Source: Lutibacter sp. B2 (GTDB taxonomy: Bacteria > Bacillota > Clostridia > Peptostreptococcales > Thermotaleaceae). Taken from it: a stretch of DNA of 64,000 nucleotides. Made by a program: the position numbers and the translations under genes. Below are positions 17,978-27,840 of this stretch, piece after piece (position 1 is the stretch's first letter; every line of letters starts with the position of its first letter). The notes below the pieces were generated by a model. It saw only the letters and a list, made by a program, of their open reading frames with translations. It was not told the origin of the DNA and ran no database searches. The stretch is from the NCBI GenBank assembly GCA_015686845.1, contig JADPRS010000014.1:1-64000 (forward strand), given 5' to 3'.

Positions 17978-18723
17978 TATATCTCTCCTTTAGCTTCTTT
18001 CGCATTTACAATTTGTTCTGCACATAATCCTGCCTCTATGGCTCTTTTTATACCCGCTTCAACATTGCCTACATCTTGGGGTCTATGTGCATCACTATTG
18101 ATTACAAATTTTACGCCTTCTTTCATTGCAATTTTTATACCCTCAACGGTTAAATATCCATGAGGGCTATTGATTTCTAGAAGCGTATTTCTATCTACAG
18201 CCGCCTTTGCTATTTCTCTAATATCTACCGTTCCTTTATCTCCTGGATGGGTTATAATATCTATATTATATTGATAAATGGCCTTTATGATTGCATCTGT
18301 ATTACGGATTCTAGCCTTTTTATCTAAAAATGTAAAATTTTTACTCAAAAAATTTCTACCATGTATTCTAATATCTTCTATTAGATTAGAAGATACGGCT
18401 CCAAAGTGATAACCCGCTAATAAAATATCTGTATTCTTTAAAAAATCTTCATCCACATCTAATGCCCCATTAAATCCTATCACATTTGCCTCCACTCCTA
18501 ATTTCACTTTAATTGGAATATTAGAAGCATTTAAATCATCGATCTCTTTTCGCATCTTATGTATATCATCTTTTTTAATTCCATATATTTTATGCCCATA
18601 GCTATGATCCGTAATGGCAATTTCTTTAAGCCCTCTTTTAATTGCATACTCAACATTCTCTTTAATCGTACCTTTTCCATGACTATATATGGTATGGGTA
18701 TGATAATCAGCAAAAATTTTCAT
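17977..18723 (-). CDS. PHP-domain phosphoesterase, YcdX-like
   Basis: This 248-residue metal-dependent hydrolase has the PHP motifs [14 protein letters not shown] (N-terminus), [24 protein letters not shown] and [11 protein letters not shown], which supply the histidines and aspartates for up to three metal ions. The family includes YcdX and histidinol phosphatases; the substrate here is unknown. It lies between murB and rapZ, a recurrent clostridial arrangement, with a one-base overlap to rapZ. Confidence 0.88.
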   Translation of the reverse strand: MKIFADYHTHTIYSHGKGTIKENVEYAIKRGLKEIAITDHSYGHKIYGIKKDDIHKMRKEIDDLNASNIPIKVKLGVEANVIGFNGALDVDEDFLKNTDILLAGYHFGAVSSNLIEDIRIHGRNFLSKNFTFLDKKARIRNTDAIIKAIYQYNIDIITHPGDKGTVDIREIAKAAVDRNTLLEINSPHGYLTVEGIKIAMKEGVKFVINSDAHRPQDVGNVEAGIKRAIEAGLCAEQIVNAKEAKGEI

Positions 18724-18729
18724 TTGTTA

Positions 18730-19656
18730 TCACCTTATATCTCCTATAAATTTCACTTCTGACTTTAACTCAATGCCAAACTTGTCTTTAACTGTCTTTT
18801 GAATCAATCTAATTAAATCCATTACATCCTTAGCAGTAGCATTATCTGCATTTACTACAAACCCGCTATGCAGTTCCGATACCTGTGCACCACCTACGCG
18901 TACACCTTTCAAACCCGCATCCTGAATCAATTTACCCGCAAAATTGCCAACGGGTCTTTTAAATGTACTCCCTGCACTCGGCAAACTTAGAGGCTGTTTT
19001 GTAGTTCTTCGTTGTGTAAACTCTTTTATTTTCGCTTTTATTTCTTCAACGTCTCCTTTTTCTAACTTCAACTCTACCTCTAAGACAATATAGTCTTTCT
19101 TTTGAACGATACTATTTCTATACTCTAATTGTAGCTCATCTTTCGTTAAATAAACTATTTTTCCATAACTATTAATAACAGAAGCGCCCATAATAACATC
19201 TTTTATTTCTCCATCATAAGCGCCTGCATTCATAGCCACAGCACCTCCCAAAGTCCCAGGAATGCCATTTGCAAATTCAAATCCTCTAAGATTATTTTTT
19301 ACAACCATTTGAGATAATAATGATAATAAAACGCCTGCTTGAGCAGTAACTTGTTCTCCTTCTATATCTACTTTATTAAAATTTTGTCCAATTTTTATTA
19401 CTGCCCCTTTTATACCCGCATCCGAAACTAATATATTGCTTCCATTTCCTATTATATAATATTCAATATTTTGATCTTTGAAGATTTTTATTGCATACTG
19501 TAACTCATCAACAGAATTAGGTAATATCATAAAATCTACTGGTCCTCCAATTTTAAAAGATGTATGCTTAGACATAGGCTCATCTCTTAAAACATGCTCT
19601 GGACAGATTTTTTTTATCAACTCATTATATACACAATCTATCTGCATATGATCCAC
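18730..19656 (-). CDS. murB: UDP-N-acetylenolpyruvoylglucosamine reductase
   Basis: MurB reduces UDP-GlcNAc-enolpyruvate to UDP-MurNAc with NADPH and FAD in peptidoglycan synthesis. The 308-residue type II form shows the FAD-binding ILPNSVDELQYAIK and IIGNGSNILVSD, GFEFANGIPGTLGGAVAMNAGAY over the core, catalytic serine in PSAGSTFKRP and the C-terminal glutamate in LKSEVKFIG. It begins the murB-PHP-rapZ-yvcK operon. Confidence 0.95.
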   Translation of the reverse strand: MDHMQIDCVYNELIKKICPEHVLRDEPMSKHTSFKIGGPVDFMILPNSVDELQYAIKIFKDQNIEYYIIGNGSNILVSDAGIKGAVIKIGQNFNKVDIEGEQVTAQAGVLLSLLSQMVVKNNLRGFEFANGIPGTLGGAVAMNAGAYDGEIKDVIMGASVINSYGKIVYLTKDELQLEYRNSIVQKKDYIVLEVELKLEKGDVEEIKAKIKEFTQRRTTKQPLSLPSAGSTFKRPVGNFAGKLIQDAGLKGVRVGGAQVSELHSGFVVNADNATAKDVMDLIRLIQKTVKDKFGIELKSEVKFIGDIR

Positions 19657-19735
19657 TCCTTATTTATCTAAATACCTATTATTTCAAGTATACATATTAA
19701 AAACTTCAAACACAAGGATATATTCTGTATCATTT

Positions 19736-21091
19736 TTATGGTCTACTGTTATTCATCTTTTGATACATAAAAATCTTGGTTTTAGCATCTTCTAATGCTT
19801 TATTAACCCTCTTATCCTTCAATAAAACCTGTCTAATTTGACTTTGAATAAATCCCTCTATCTCTACCCAGTTTGAATGCATAGGAATATTTTGTGCATC
19901 CTCTAAACTTTTTTCTATTCTATTCATAAACCGATTATCTTGATAGATTTCTCCCACACTCTTTTTAACTGGAAACATACCAATTTTTGTAAGCTCTTTT
20001 TGATATTTATCTTGTGATAAAAACTTCAAGAATTTAACACATACTTGTAATTTTTCCTTATCTTCTTGTTTAAATATTCCATATGCAGAAGTGATCTTAG
20101 CTACAGAAACAGAATCTCCTTTTCCTCCTATAGGATATTTCGCTATTTCGAATTCAAATCCTTCCCCTTTTTGTTGTAATTTACTAAGTGCATTAATTGC
20201 CCATGTTCCTGTAGGATATACTGCAACCTTTTTTTCTTCACAAAAACTTTTCCAAGCCTTAGATTCAGAATTCTCACCAAAATCACTCGGCGTAACTTTA
20301 TACTTTAATTTTAAATCTGCTAATTTTTGCAATCCACTTTCTGCACTTTTTCCATAGAATTTGTACTTTAAATTAGGGTCAAAAACCTTTGCTCCATCAG
20401 AAAGAAGAATCCCCCATATATTATAATCATTTGGACCAATAAAAGAATTAAAACCATATACATCATTATGCCCATCTCCATCTTGATCATATGTTAATTT
20501 TTTTAAAGTATCTACAAATTCACTATATGTCCATTGACCATTTTGAGGGGGTCTTACCCCTTTTTCGTTAAATAAATCCATATTTAATATCATCGTATAG
20601 GTACTCATCATACATGGAAATCCCCAAATACTTCCATGCTCACTTACAGCATCCAATGCTTGTTTTTTATAATCCTGCTTTTCTTCTTGTGTAAAAAAAG
20701 CATCTACTGGTTCAAGTATATTTTGGCATATTATACCTACATCCGCACCCACCGGTGCAATATCTGGATATGTTTTAGTCCTGATAGCCGTTTCTATTTC
20801 AATAGGTCCTGAATCAAATCCAATGGGTTTCAAATCTATATATACCCCTGGATTTTCTTTCTCAAATTTTTTTATTTTACTAACAATCCATCCATAGTTG
20901 CTTCCGCTTACAATATCTACTCTAGGATAATCCCAAAAAGTAATGATTCCTTTCCAATCCTCTTTCTTATGCTCTATTTTTCCTTCTACATAAGGCTTAA
21001 AATATATAAATACAAATGGTCCAGCCATAATAAAAATACACAACAAAATAATAAACAACGACATCATTGGTCGATGTTTTCTTTTTTTCAT
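19736..21091 (-). CDS. Membrane-anchored extracellular solute-binding protein, family 1
   Basis: The 451-residue protein has one N-terminal hydrophobic helix (about 10-30) after a basic stretch, with no lipobox cysteine, so it is probably held by an uncleaved anchor. The rest resembles sugar-binding ABC proteins: TFWDYPR, FEKENPGVYIDLKPI, YPDIAPVGADV, GSIWGFPCMMSTYTMILNMD, DGDGHNDVYGF, VAVYPTGTWA, FLKFLSQDKYQKE. No permease or ATPase gene lies beside it, so its transporter or other role is unknown. It sits alone between the hydrogenase terminator and murB. Confidence 0.8.
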   Translation of the reverse strand: MKKRKHRPMMSLFIILLCIFIMAGPFVFIYFKPYVEGKIEHKKEDWKGIITFWDYPRVDIVSGSNYGWIVSKIKKFEKENPGVYIDLKPIGFDSGPIEIETAIRTKTYPDIAPVGADVGIICQNILEPVDAFFTQEEKQDYKKQALDAVSEHGSIWGFPCMMSTYTMILNMDLFNEKGVRPPQNGQWTYSEFVDTLKKLTYDQDGDGHNDVYGFNSFIGPNDYNIWGILLSDGAKVFDPNLKYKFYGKSAESGLQKLADLKLKYKVTPSDFGENSESKAWKSFCEEKKVAVYPTGTWAINALSKLQQKGEGFEFEIAKYPIGGKGDSVSVAKITSAYGIFKQEDKEKLQVCVKFLKFLSQDKYQKELTKIGMFPVKKSVGEIYQDNRFMNRIEKSLEDAQNIPMHSNWVEIEGFIQSQIRQVLLKDKRVNKALEDAKTKIFMYQKMNNSRP

Positions 21092-21159
21092 AGCCTACAC
21101 CCCCTATTATCATATTTATTACTGTATATTTAACCTTATTCCAAGCAATTTCAAAAATA

Positions 21160-21188
21160 AAAAAGATGCTCCTTAAAAGCATCTTTTT
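21160..21188 (-). terminator. Terminator of the hydrogenase operon
   Basis: An 11-bp perfect stem (AAAAAGATGCT with AGCATCTTTTT, 7-nt loop) follows the hydA stop on the minus strand. Confidence 0.9.
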
Positions 21189-21204
21189 ATGTGAATTCTT
21201 TTCA

Positions 21205-22959
21205 TTATTTAGTTACAGGAAATTTTTCTTTCTTCGTATAATGCGTATGTAATAATTCATGTGCTTTATGACTATTGGGTTTTTCTAAAAATTCATCGTA
21301 TAATTTCTTTATCATTGGATTTTCATAAGACTTTCTATAGTCCATAATTTCATCCTCTTCATATAAAGCCCTTGCTCTTTCCACACGAACGTCTATATCC
21401 ATTAATGTTTTTGCTGATACATGTGGCTGTCCTCCACCATTTACACATCCACCACTACAACCCATTATTTCAATAAAATGATACTCTTTTTCTCCACTTT
21501 TCACCATATCCAATAATTTTGCAGCACTCTTCGTTCCATGAACAATGGCAACTTTAATATTCTTTCCACCTAAAGTAACCTCGGCCTCTTTAATATCTTC
21601 TATTCCTCTTACTGCACTATATTCTATTTTCTCTAATGACTTTTCCTCTAGAACATCAGCAACGGTTCTTAATGCAGCTTCCATTACGCCACCTGTTGCA
21701 CCAAAGATAACACCTGCTCCAGTATATTCTCCAAGTAAATCTTGGTCAAATTTTTCATCTTCTAGTTCTAAGAACTTAATTCTTGCTTGCTTAATCATCC
21801 TCCCTAATTCTCTAGTAGTAAGTACTGCATCTACATCTCTTCTTCCATTAACATGCATTTCCTCTCTTGCTGATTCCGTTTTTTTAGAAGTACATGGCAT
21901 AATGGAAACAATAAATATTTTCTTTGGGTCTATTTCTTTTTTATCTGCAAAATAAGATTTTACAATTGTGCCCATCATTTGATGTGGCGATTTACAAGTA
22001 GATAAATTCTCTAACAGATCTGGATAATTAAATTCACAGAAACGAATCCAACCAGGGCAACAAGAAGTAATCATAGGCAATTCCCCACCATTTTGAATAC
22101 GATTTAATAATTCATGACCTTCTTCCATAATGGTTAAATCTGCTGCGAAATTTGTATCAAATACCCGATCAAATCCTATTCTTTTTAATGACGCAATCAT
22201 TTTCCCTGTAACTCTTGTCCCTATTGGAAGATCAAATACTTCTCCTAGTGCAGCCCTTACCGCTGGTGCGGTTTGAACTACTACGAATGTATCTGGATCT
22301 TCTATTGCATCCCATACTTTTTCAATATCATCCTTTTCTTTCAGTGCAGCTACTGGGCAAGCAAGAATACACTGACCACAATAGATACATGGTGTATCTG
22401 CCATGCTCATACCAAACGCAGGCCCAACCTGTGTATTAAACCCTCTATTAACAAACTCTAATATACCTATTTTTTGTACGTTTTTACACATACTTACACA
22501 TCTTCCACAAAGAATACATTTACTAGTATCTCTGACAATTGAATGAGACAATTCATCAATAACTTCTTCTGTTTTTACTCCTTCATAGGGAATTTCTCTA
22601 ATTCCTAATTCTTCAGATACAGCTTGGAGTTCACAGTTTTTATTTCTTACACAAGTTAAACATTCACGATTATGATTTGATAAAATAAGTTCTACTGTTG
22701 ATTTACGTGCATCTCTTACTTTCTTTGTATTTGTTTTAACGACCATACCTTCTGCAACTGGATGTACGCAAGAAGCTTGTAATGCCTTTGCTCCTTTTAC
22801 CTCTACTACACAAACACGACAGTCTGCTACTTCATTTATTTCCTTTAAATAGCATAGTGTAGGAATATCAATTCCAGCTTGTTTTGCTGCTAGAAGGATC
22901 GTATAGTCTTTCGGAACTGTAACTTCGATATGATCTATAGTTAAAGTGACTTTTTCCAC
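21205..22959 (-). CDS. hydA: [FeFe] hydrogenase catalytic subunit, NADH-dependent group
   Basis: Reduces protons to H2 at the H-cluster. The 584 residues hold a plant-type 2Fe-2S domain (C36, C47, C50, C64), a His-Cys cluster (H96, C100, C103, C109), two 4Fe-4S clusters (C148/151/154/158; C191/194/197/201) and the H-cluster motifs TSCCPGW (298-304), MPCTSKK (354-360) and MGCSGGC (499-505). The last is usually ACPGGC or GCPGGC; here a serine replaces the proline. With the NuoE- and NuoF-like subunits upstream it should form the trimeric enzyme that couples NADH and ferredoxin oxidation (electron confurcation) in fermentative clostridia. Confidence 0.95.
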   Translation of the reverse strand: MEKVTLTIDHIEVTVPKDYTILLAAKQAGIDIPTLCYLKEINEVADCRVCVVEVKGAKALQASCVHPVAEGMVVKTNTKKVRDARKSTVELILSNHNRECLTCVRNKNCELQAVSEELGIREIPYEGVKTEEVIDELSHSIVRDTSKCILCGRCVSMCKNVQKIGILEFVNRGFNTQVGPAFGMSMADTPCIYCGQCILACPVAALKEKDDIEKVWDAIEDPDTFVVVQTAPAVRAALGEVFDLPIGTRVTGKMIASLKRIGFDRVFDTNFAADLTIMEEGHELLNRIQNGGELPMITSCCPGWIRFCEFNYPDLLENLSTCKSPHQMMGTIVKSYFADKKEIDPKKIFIVSIMPCTSKKTESAREEMHVNGRRDVDAVLTTRELGRMIKQARIKFLELEDEKFDQDLLGEYTGAGVIFGATGGVMEAALRTVADVLEEKSLEKIEYSAVRGIEDIKEAEVTLGGKNIKVAIVHGTKSAAKLLDMVKSGEKEYHFIEIMGCSGGCVNGGGQPHVSAKTLMDIDVRVERARALYEEDEIMDYRKSYENPMIKKLYDEFLEKPNSHKAHELLHTHYTKKEKFPVTK

Positions 22960-22984
22960 TTATTTCACTCTCCTTGAACAATAA

Positions 22985-24781
22985 TTATTTCTTTGAAATT
23001 GCTTTAAATGGACAAGCATCCATACAGGCTCCACATTTAATACATTTTTTTGTATCGATTTTATATACTTCTTTTCCTTTGATGCCATCTATACAACCTT
23101 CTGGACATTTTTTCGCACAAATACCACATTTCTTACATAAATCAGAATCTACATTATAAGAAAGTAAATCTTTGCAAACGCCTGCTGGACATCGCTTCTC
23201 TTTTACATGTGCCTCGTACTCATGTCTAAAATATCTTAAAGTAGATAACACTGGATTTGGTGCAGTCTGACCTAACCCGCAAAGAGATGAAACTTTTATA
23301 CTATCAGCCAATCTTTCAAGCTTATCTATATCCTCTAACTCGCCTTTACCAGATGTTATTTTTTCTAAGATCTCAAGCATTCTCTTTGTTCCAATACGAC
23401 ATGGTGGACACTTACCACAGGATTCATCTACTGTAAAATCCAAGAAAAATCTTGCAATATCAACCATACAATTATCTTCATCCATAATAATCATACCACC
23501 TGATCCCATCATAGAACCAAGCTCAATTAAATTATCATAATCTATAGGTGTATCTAAATACTCAGCAGTAATACATCCTCCAGAGGGTCCTCCTGTTTGC
23601 ACGGCTTTAAATTTCTTGCCATTTGGAATTCCTCCGCCTATTTCATAGATTACTTCTCTTAAAGTAGTTCCCATAGGAATTTCAACGAGTCCTGTATTAT
23701 TAATTTTTCCCCCAAGTGCAAATACCTTTGTTCCCTTTGATTTTTCGGTTCCCATACTTGCAAACCATTCTGGCCCATTTAAAATAATTTGTGTAATGTT
23801 CGCATAGGTTTCTACATTATTAAGCAGCGTTGGTTTTCCCCATAAACCTTTAATGGCAGGAAAAGGTGGTCTTGGTCTTGGCATTCCTCTTTTTCCTTCT
23901 ATAGAGTTTAGTAGTGCTGTTTCTTCTCCACATACAAATGCGCCTGCTCCAAGTCTGATCTCTACATCAAATGAAAAGCCTGTCCCAAATATATTTTTAC
24001 CTAACAATCCATATTCTCTAGCTTGTTTAATAGCGATCTCAAGTCTATGAACTGCAATAGGATACTCTGCTCTTATATAAATATATCCTTGATTAGAACC
24101 TACCGCATATCCAGCAATTGCCATTGCTTCTAATACTGTATGGGGATCTCCTTCTAGGACTGAACGATCCATAAATGCGCCTGGATCTCCTTCATCTGCA
24201 TTACAGGCTACATATTTTATATCGCCCTCTGCTTTATATGTGAATTCCCACTTAATTCCGGATGGAAATCCTCCACCTCCACGACCTCTAAGACCTGATT
24301 TTTTAATTGTATTGATTACATCTTCAGGTGTCATTTCTGTCAATACTTTTCCTAATGCTTTATATCCATCATATGCAATATATTCCTCAATATTTTCTGG
24401 ATTAATTGCACCACAATTTTTAAGGGCTATTCTTTTTTGTTTTTTATAAAAATCTATTTCATCTATCGGAAGTATTTGATCTTCATGTATAACATCCTTA
24501 TATAATAAGTCTTTTACAATTATTCCCTTCAATAGATGTTCTTCTGTAATTCTAGAAATATCTTCTACCTTTATATGACTATAAAAAGTACCTTCTGGAT
24601 AAACAATAACAATAGGTCCTGCCTCACAAAGACCAAAACATCCTGTTTTAACAAGTTTTACTTCATTTTCTATCCCCTGCTTTTTTAGTTCCTTCTCAAA
24701 AGTATGAATTAATGTTTGAGAACCTGAAGAAGTACATCCTGTACCTCCACAGATAAGAACATGGGCTCTATATAATTCCAT
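22985..24781 (-). CDS. hydB: NuoF-like flavoprotein subunit of the NADH-dependent hydrogenase
   Basis: The 598-residue subunit binds NADH and FMN. Domains in order: thioredoxin-like 2Fe-2S (C11, C16, C48, C52 region), the Nqo1 core with GLRGRGGGGFPSG and ACNADEGDPGAF, SLBB, the 4Fe-4S motif SCGKCPPCRIGT, and two C-terminal ferredoxin clusters (CKKCGICAKKCPEGC and CIKCGACMDACPF). The extra ends distinguish hydrogenase HydB from NuoF. It lies 25 bases before hydA. Confidence 0.95.
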   Translation of the reverse strand: MELYRAHVLICGGTGCTSSGSQTLIHTFEKELKKQGIENEVKLVKTGCFGLCEAGPIVIVYPEGTFYSHIKVEDISRITEEHLLKGIIVKDLLYKDVIHEDQILPIDEIDFYKKQKRIALKNCGAINPENIEEYIAYDGYKALGKVLTEMTPEDVINTIKKSGLRGRGGGGFPSGIKWEFTYKAEGDIKYVACNADEGDPGAFMDRSVLEGDPHTVLEAMAIAGYAVGSNQGYIYIRAEYPIAVHRLEIAIKQAREYGLLGKNIFGTGFSFDVEIRLGAGAFVCGEETALLNSIEGKRGMPRPRPPFPAIKGLWGKPTLLNNVETYANITQIILNGPEWFASMGTEKSKGTKVFALGGKINNTGLVEIPMGTTLREVIYEIGGGIPNGKKFKAVQTGGPSGGCITAEYLDTPIDYDNLIELGSMMGSGGMIIMDEDNCMVDIARFFLDFTVDESCGKCPPCRIGTKRMLEILEKITSGKGELEDIDKLERLADSIKVSSLCGLGQTAPNPVLSTLRYFRHEYEAHVKEKRCPAGVCKDLLSYNVDSDLCKKCGICAKKCPEGCIDGIKGKEVYKIDTKKCIKCGACMDACPFKAISKK

Positions 24782-24805
24782 GATACTTTCCTCCCCACAA
24801 AAAAA

Positions 24806-25174
24806 TTATTCTATTGCACCAATAGTATATTCATCTACAATTTTGCCATTAACAATATGTTCTTCAATAATTCTTCTTGCTTTCTCTGCTGTTATTTCTA
24901 CATAAGTAACCTTTTCTTCTCCCTCTTTATATACTTCTATCATTGGTTCAAGCCTACATACACCAATACAACCAGTCTGAACCACAGAAACATCATTTAA
25001 ATTTCTTTTTTGTACTTCTGCTACTAATTCTAATAGTACGGGTCTTGCCCCTGCAGAAATTCCACAAGTATCCATCCCCACTACAATCTTAATGCCATGC
25101 TTCGAATCTCTTATATCAACTTTTTTTCGTGCCTGCTCACGAATCTTTGCTAATTCATCTAAAGATTTCATCAT
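24806..25174 (-). CDS. (2Fe-2S) ferredoxin-domain protein of the hydrogenase operon
   Basis: A thioredoxin-like [2Fe-2S] protein of about 122 residues with cysteine pairs in GMDTCGISAGARP and VQTGCIGVCRLEP. Homologues often sit between the NuoE- and NuoF-like genes of trimeric hydrogenases and formate dehydrogenases; it may be an accessory electron-transfer subunit, but the exact role is uncertain. The start lies after GAGGGTGAT; ATG 25174 or 25171 fit, whereas an upstream GTG (25180) overlaps that site. Confidence 0.88.
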   Translation of the reverse strand: MMKSLDELAKIREQARKKVDIRDSKHGIKIVVGMDTCGISAGARPVLLELVAEVQKRNLNDVSVVQTGCIGVCRLEPMIEVYKEGEEKVTYVEITAEKARRIIEEHIVNGKIVDEYTIGAIE

Positions 25175-25201
25175 GATCACCCTCTTCCTTTAGAATTAAA
25201 C

Positions 25202-25675
25202 CTAATATTTTTTTATAATATCTGGAATATCTTTCTCTACCAATCTTCCATACACATCATCATTGACTGTCATTACGGGTGCCAATCCACAAGCACCAAT
25301 ACATCTTGTTGCATCTAATGTAAATTTTCCATCTGGTGTAGTCTCTCCTACTTCAATATTTAATTCTCTTTTTATTCTTTCTACAACTTGTTGTGCTCCT
25401 TTTACATAACAAGCTGTTCCTAAACATACGCCAATAGCATATTTCCCTTTAGGCTGTAATGTAAATTGAGAATAAAAAGTTACAACACCATAAATCTCAG
25501 CTAATGGAATATCTAAATTTTCAGAAATTTTCTTTTGTACTTCCATTGGTACACATCCAAAAATCTTTTGAGCTTCATTTAAAATAGGCATTAAAGCACC
25601 TTTTTTGTGCTTATTTTCACGAATAATTTGCTCAAGATTATCAAAATTTTCCTTTGTTAAAACTGATTCAATCAT
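25202..25675 (-). CDS. hydC: NuoE-like subunit of the NADH-dependent hydrogenase
   Basis: The 157-residue subunit has the NuoE fold with a single [2Fe-2S] cluster bound by C84 and C89 (CLGTACYVKGA) and C125 and C129 (CIGACGLAP), plus the helical N-terminal part (PILNEAQKIFGCVP) and EIYGVVTFYSQF. It begins the four-gene hydrogenase operon and starts at ATG behind AAGGAGGAA. Confidence 0.95.
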   Translation of the reverse strand: MIESVLTKENFDNLEQIIRENKHKKGALMPILNEAQKIFGCVPMEVQKKISENLDIPLAEIYGVVTFYSQFTLQPKGKYAIGVCLGTACYVKGAQQVVERIKRELNIEVGETTPDGKFTLDATRCIGACGLAPVMTVNDDVYGRLVEKDIPDIIKKY

Positions 25676-25761
25676 TTCATTTCCTCCTTTTCTATCATGT
25701 CAATTTTCATTATGCAATTTAAATATATTATTTCATCAAATTATTATATAAGTCACTTTCT

Positions 25762-25800
25762 ATATTATACCAAAATCGAGCAGTTTTTGCATTATCTGTC
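25762..25800 (-). promoter_or_regulatory. Probable promoter of the hydrogenase operon
   Basis: On the minus strand TGGTATAAT (TATAAT at 25769-25764) is an extended -10 box about 90 bp before the first hydrogenase start codon. The -35 is weak. No Rex-type palindrome was found here. The rest of the gap 25676-25957 holds the terminator listed next. Confidence 0.45.
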
Positions 25801-25916
25801 ATAATCTTTTTTAAAAATTTATATTAATTAATTCGTAGGATACCTTTTTCTTCATTCTAAAGACTTTTTCAAATTTTCTGTCTTTTCATTTTGTAATTAC
25901 CCATAAATTATAAAAT

Positions 25917-25950
25917 AATCTGCATTTGTATTTACATACAAATGCAGATT
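25917..25950 (-). terminator. Terminator of the FNT channel gene
   Basis: A 15-bp perfect stem (ATCTGCATTTGTAT with ATACAAATGCAGAT plus one closing pair, loop TTAC) followed by T-rich sequence lies just downstream of the channel gene. Confidence 0.9.
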
Positions 25951-25957
25951 ATTTTTA

Positions 25958-26800
25958 TTATTCTTTTTTTAAATACACAAACCAATAAACCATTCCTACA
26001 AATAAGGCGCCTCCAATAATATTTCCGATGGTAACAGGAATCAAATTTTTAATCACAAAATTTGTCCAATTTAACTGACTTAATACTTCATCAGATAAAT
26101 GTGATGCTGCTGCCCATTCAGGATTTACTTTAGCTAAGATTCCAGCTGGCACATAATACATATTTGCAATACTATGTTCAAATCCAGATGTTATGAATAA
26201 CCATATTGGAAAAAATATAGCAAATATTTTTCCGATCATTGTCTTTGCCCCATAAGCTAACCATACCGCTAAACAAACTAACCAGTTTGCCATAATTCCT
26301 AATACGATAGCACTCATAAATGGTAATCCTACTTTATATGCTGCAATCTTTATGGTTACTCCGCCTAAAACATTTCCGCCCATATGAAATAGTCCAGATT
26401 CTACCATCATCCAAGTAACAAATATGGACCCTATAAAATTTCCAATGTATACAACAACCCAATTTTTAAACATGGCGCTCCATTTGGTTTTTCCTTCTAA
26501 CACACTCATGATGATCAAATTATTTCCAGTAAACAATTCTCCTCCTGCTAGTAAAACTAACATAAGCCCTGTTCCGAAAATAGATCCTGCCAATATTTTT
26601 CCCAGACCATATAATTTAGGATCTGCAAATAAATTAAAAGCACCCGTATTTGAACCCTCTGCTGCAAATGCAATAAATGCACCTGCTAAAATACTTAGCA
26701 TTAATTGATTTTTTAAAGATATATTTACTTTTTTTATCCCGTTTTCCACAGTCACTTTAGCAATTTCTGGTGGTGTTAAGTAGCCCTTTGTATCCATCAC
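25958..26800 (-). CDS. Formate/nitrite transporter family channel (FocA-like)
   Basis: A membrane protein of about 280 residues with six helices and the FNT signatures: AGAFIAFA near the first helix, GTGLMLVLLAGGELFTGNN, and TSGFEHSIANMY containing the conserved pore histidine of FocA. It probably moves formate, possibly hydrosulfide or nitrite. GTG 26800 lies 7 nt after AAGGAGG; ATG 26797 is the alternative. Being next to the hydrogenase operon suggests formate handling during fermentation, but no formate dehydrogenase or pyruvate formate-lyase is in view. Confidence 0.9.
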   Translation of the reverse strand: MMDTKGYLTPPEIAKVTVENGIKKVNISLKNQLMLSILAGAFIAFAAEGSNTGAFNLFADPKLYGLGKILAGSIFGTGLMLVLLAGGELFTGNNLIIMSVLEGKTKWSAMFKNWVVVYIGNFIGSIFVTWMMVESGLFHMGGNVLGGVTIKIAAYKVGLPFMSAIVLGIMANWLVCLAVWLAYGAKTMIGKIFAIFFPIWLFITSGFEHSIANMYYVPAGILAKVNPEWAAASHLSDEVLSQLNWTNFVIKNLIPVTIGNIIGGALFVGMVYWFVYLKKE

Positions 26801-26917
26801 TTTCATTCCTCCTTGACTTTAGATTATATTATTAAAAAATATCCTAATTAATATTTATAATATAGCTCCTCCGTCATTAAAACGTCAATACCATGAAAGT
26901 AATAGTGCCTATCACCT

Positions 26918-27832
26918 TTATTCTTCTAAATGCATCATAAGTCTATCACTTAATGTTTCCGCAGCATTAAATCCCATTATTTTCTGCTTATAATTTCTAG
27001 CTGCCACCTCAATAATCATGGCTAAATTTCTTCCAGGTTTTATAGGAATCGTTAATTTTTCGATTTCTATTCCTAACATTTCCATATGCTCATTGTCTAA
27101 TCCTAATCGATTATATTCTTTTCCTTGTTTCCAATTTTCCAATTCTATAACCAGTTCAATCATTTTTTCATCTCTCACTGCTCCTACACCATATAAATGC
27201 TTTATATCCAAGATTCCAATTCCTCGAATCTCCATAAAATGCCTGATTATTTCAGGGGCAGTACCTTCCAATGTATTATCCTTTCTTTTAATCTCTACAG
27301 CATCATCTGAAATCAACCTATGACCTCTCTTTATAAGCTCTAATGCAGTTTCGCTTTTTCCAATACCACTTTCGCCAATCATAAAAATTCCAATACCATA
27401 TACATCCACAAGTACACCATGTCTTGTCATTACTGGTGCTAGTTTATCTTCTAAATAATTTGTAATCACACTTATGAATTTTGTAGTAGAAATTTTTTTA
27501 CGAAATATGGGACGCTTAAATTTTTTAGCCGCTTCTATAAATTCTTCATGGACTTCTAACTCTCTAGTAATGATTAAACAAGGCATTTCATGCGATAACA
27601 ATTGTTCAGCTCTTTTTTCTCTAACCTTTGCATTTAAACCATCAAAATAAGTCCATTCAACCTTTCCAATAATTTGAACTCGCTCATACGCAAAATATTT
27701 ATAAAATCCTGCAAGTTGAAGCCCTGGTCTATTTACATCACTACTTTCAATTTTTCCATCGATCTCTTCTGGACTATAAATAATTTCTAAATCTAGGTCT
27801 TTCATTAATTGTTTTACGGTTACACAAGGCAT
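26918..27832 (-). CDS. hprK: HPr kinase/phosphorylase
   Basis: Phosphorylates and dephosphorylates HPr at serine 46 and so governs carbon catabolite control. The 304-residue protein has the N-terminal domain (1-130), the catalytic H138 in TRHGVLVDVYG, the P-loop GESGIGKS (153-160) and the family signature EIRGIGILDI. It follows uvrC by 8 bases. Its substrate HPr, with S46, is at 14202-14468. Confidence 0.96.
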   Translation of the reverse strand: MPCVTVKQLMKDLDLEIIYSPEEIDGKIESSDVNRPGLQLAGFYKYFAYERVQIIGKVEWTYFDGLNAKVREKRAEQLLSHEMPCLIITRELEVHEEFIEAAKKFKRPIFRKKISTTKFISVITNYLEDKLAPVMTRHGVLVDVYGIGIFMIGESGIGKSETALELIKRGHRLISDDAVEIKRKDNTLEGTAPEIIRHFMEIRGIGILDIKHLYGVGAVRDEKMIELVIELENWKQGKEYNRLGLDNEHMEMLGIEIEKLTIPIKPGRNLAMIIEVAARNYKQKIMGFNAAETLSDRLMMHLEE

Positions 27833-27840
27833 ATCTCCAC

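Noticed and set aside
25676-25957. Rex operator at the hydrogenase promoter
   Set aside because: No TTGTTAA/TTAACAA palindrome was seen in this gap.
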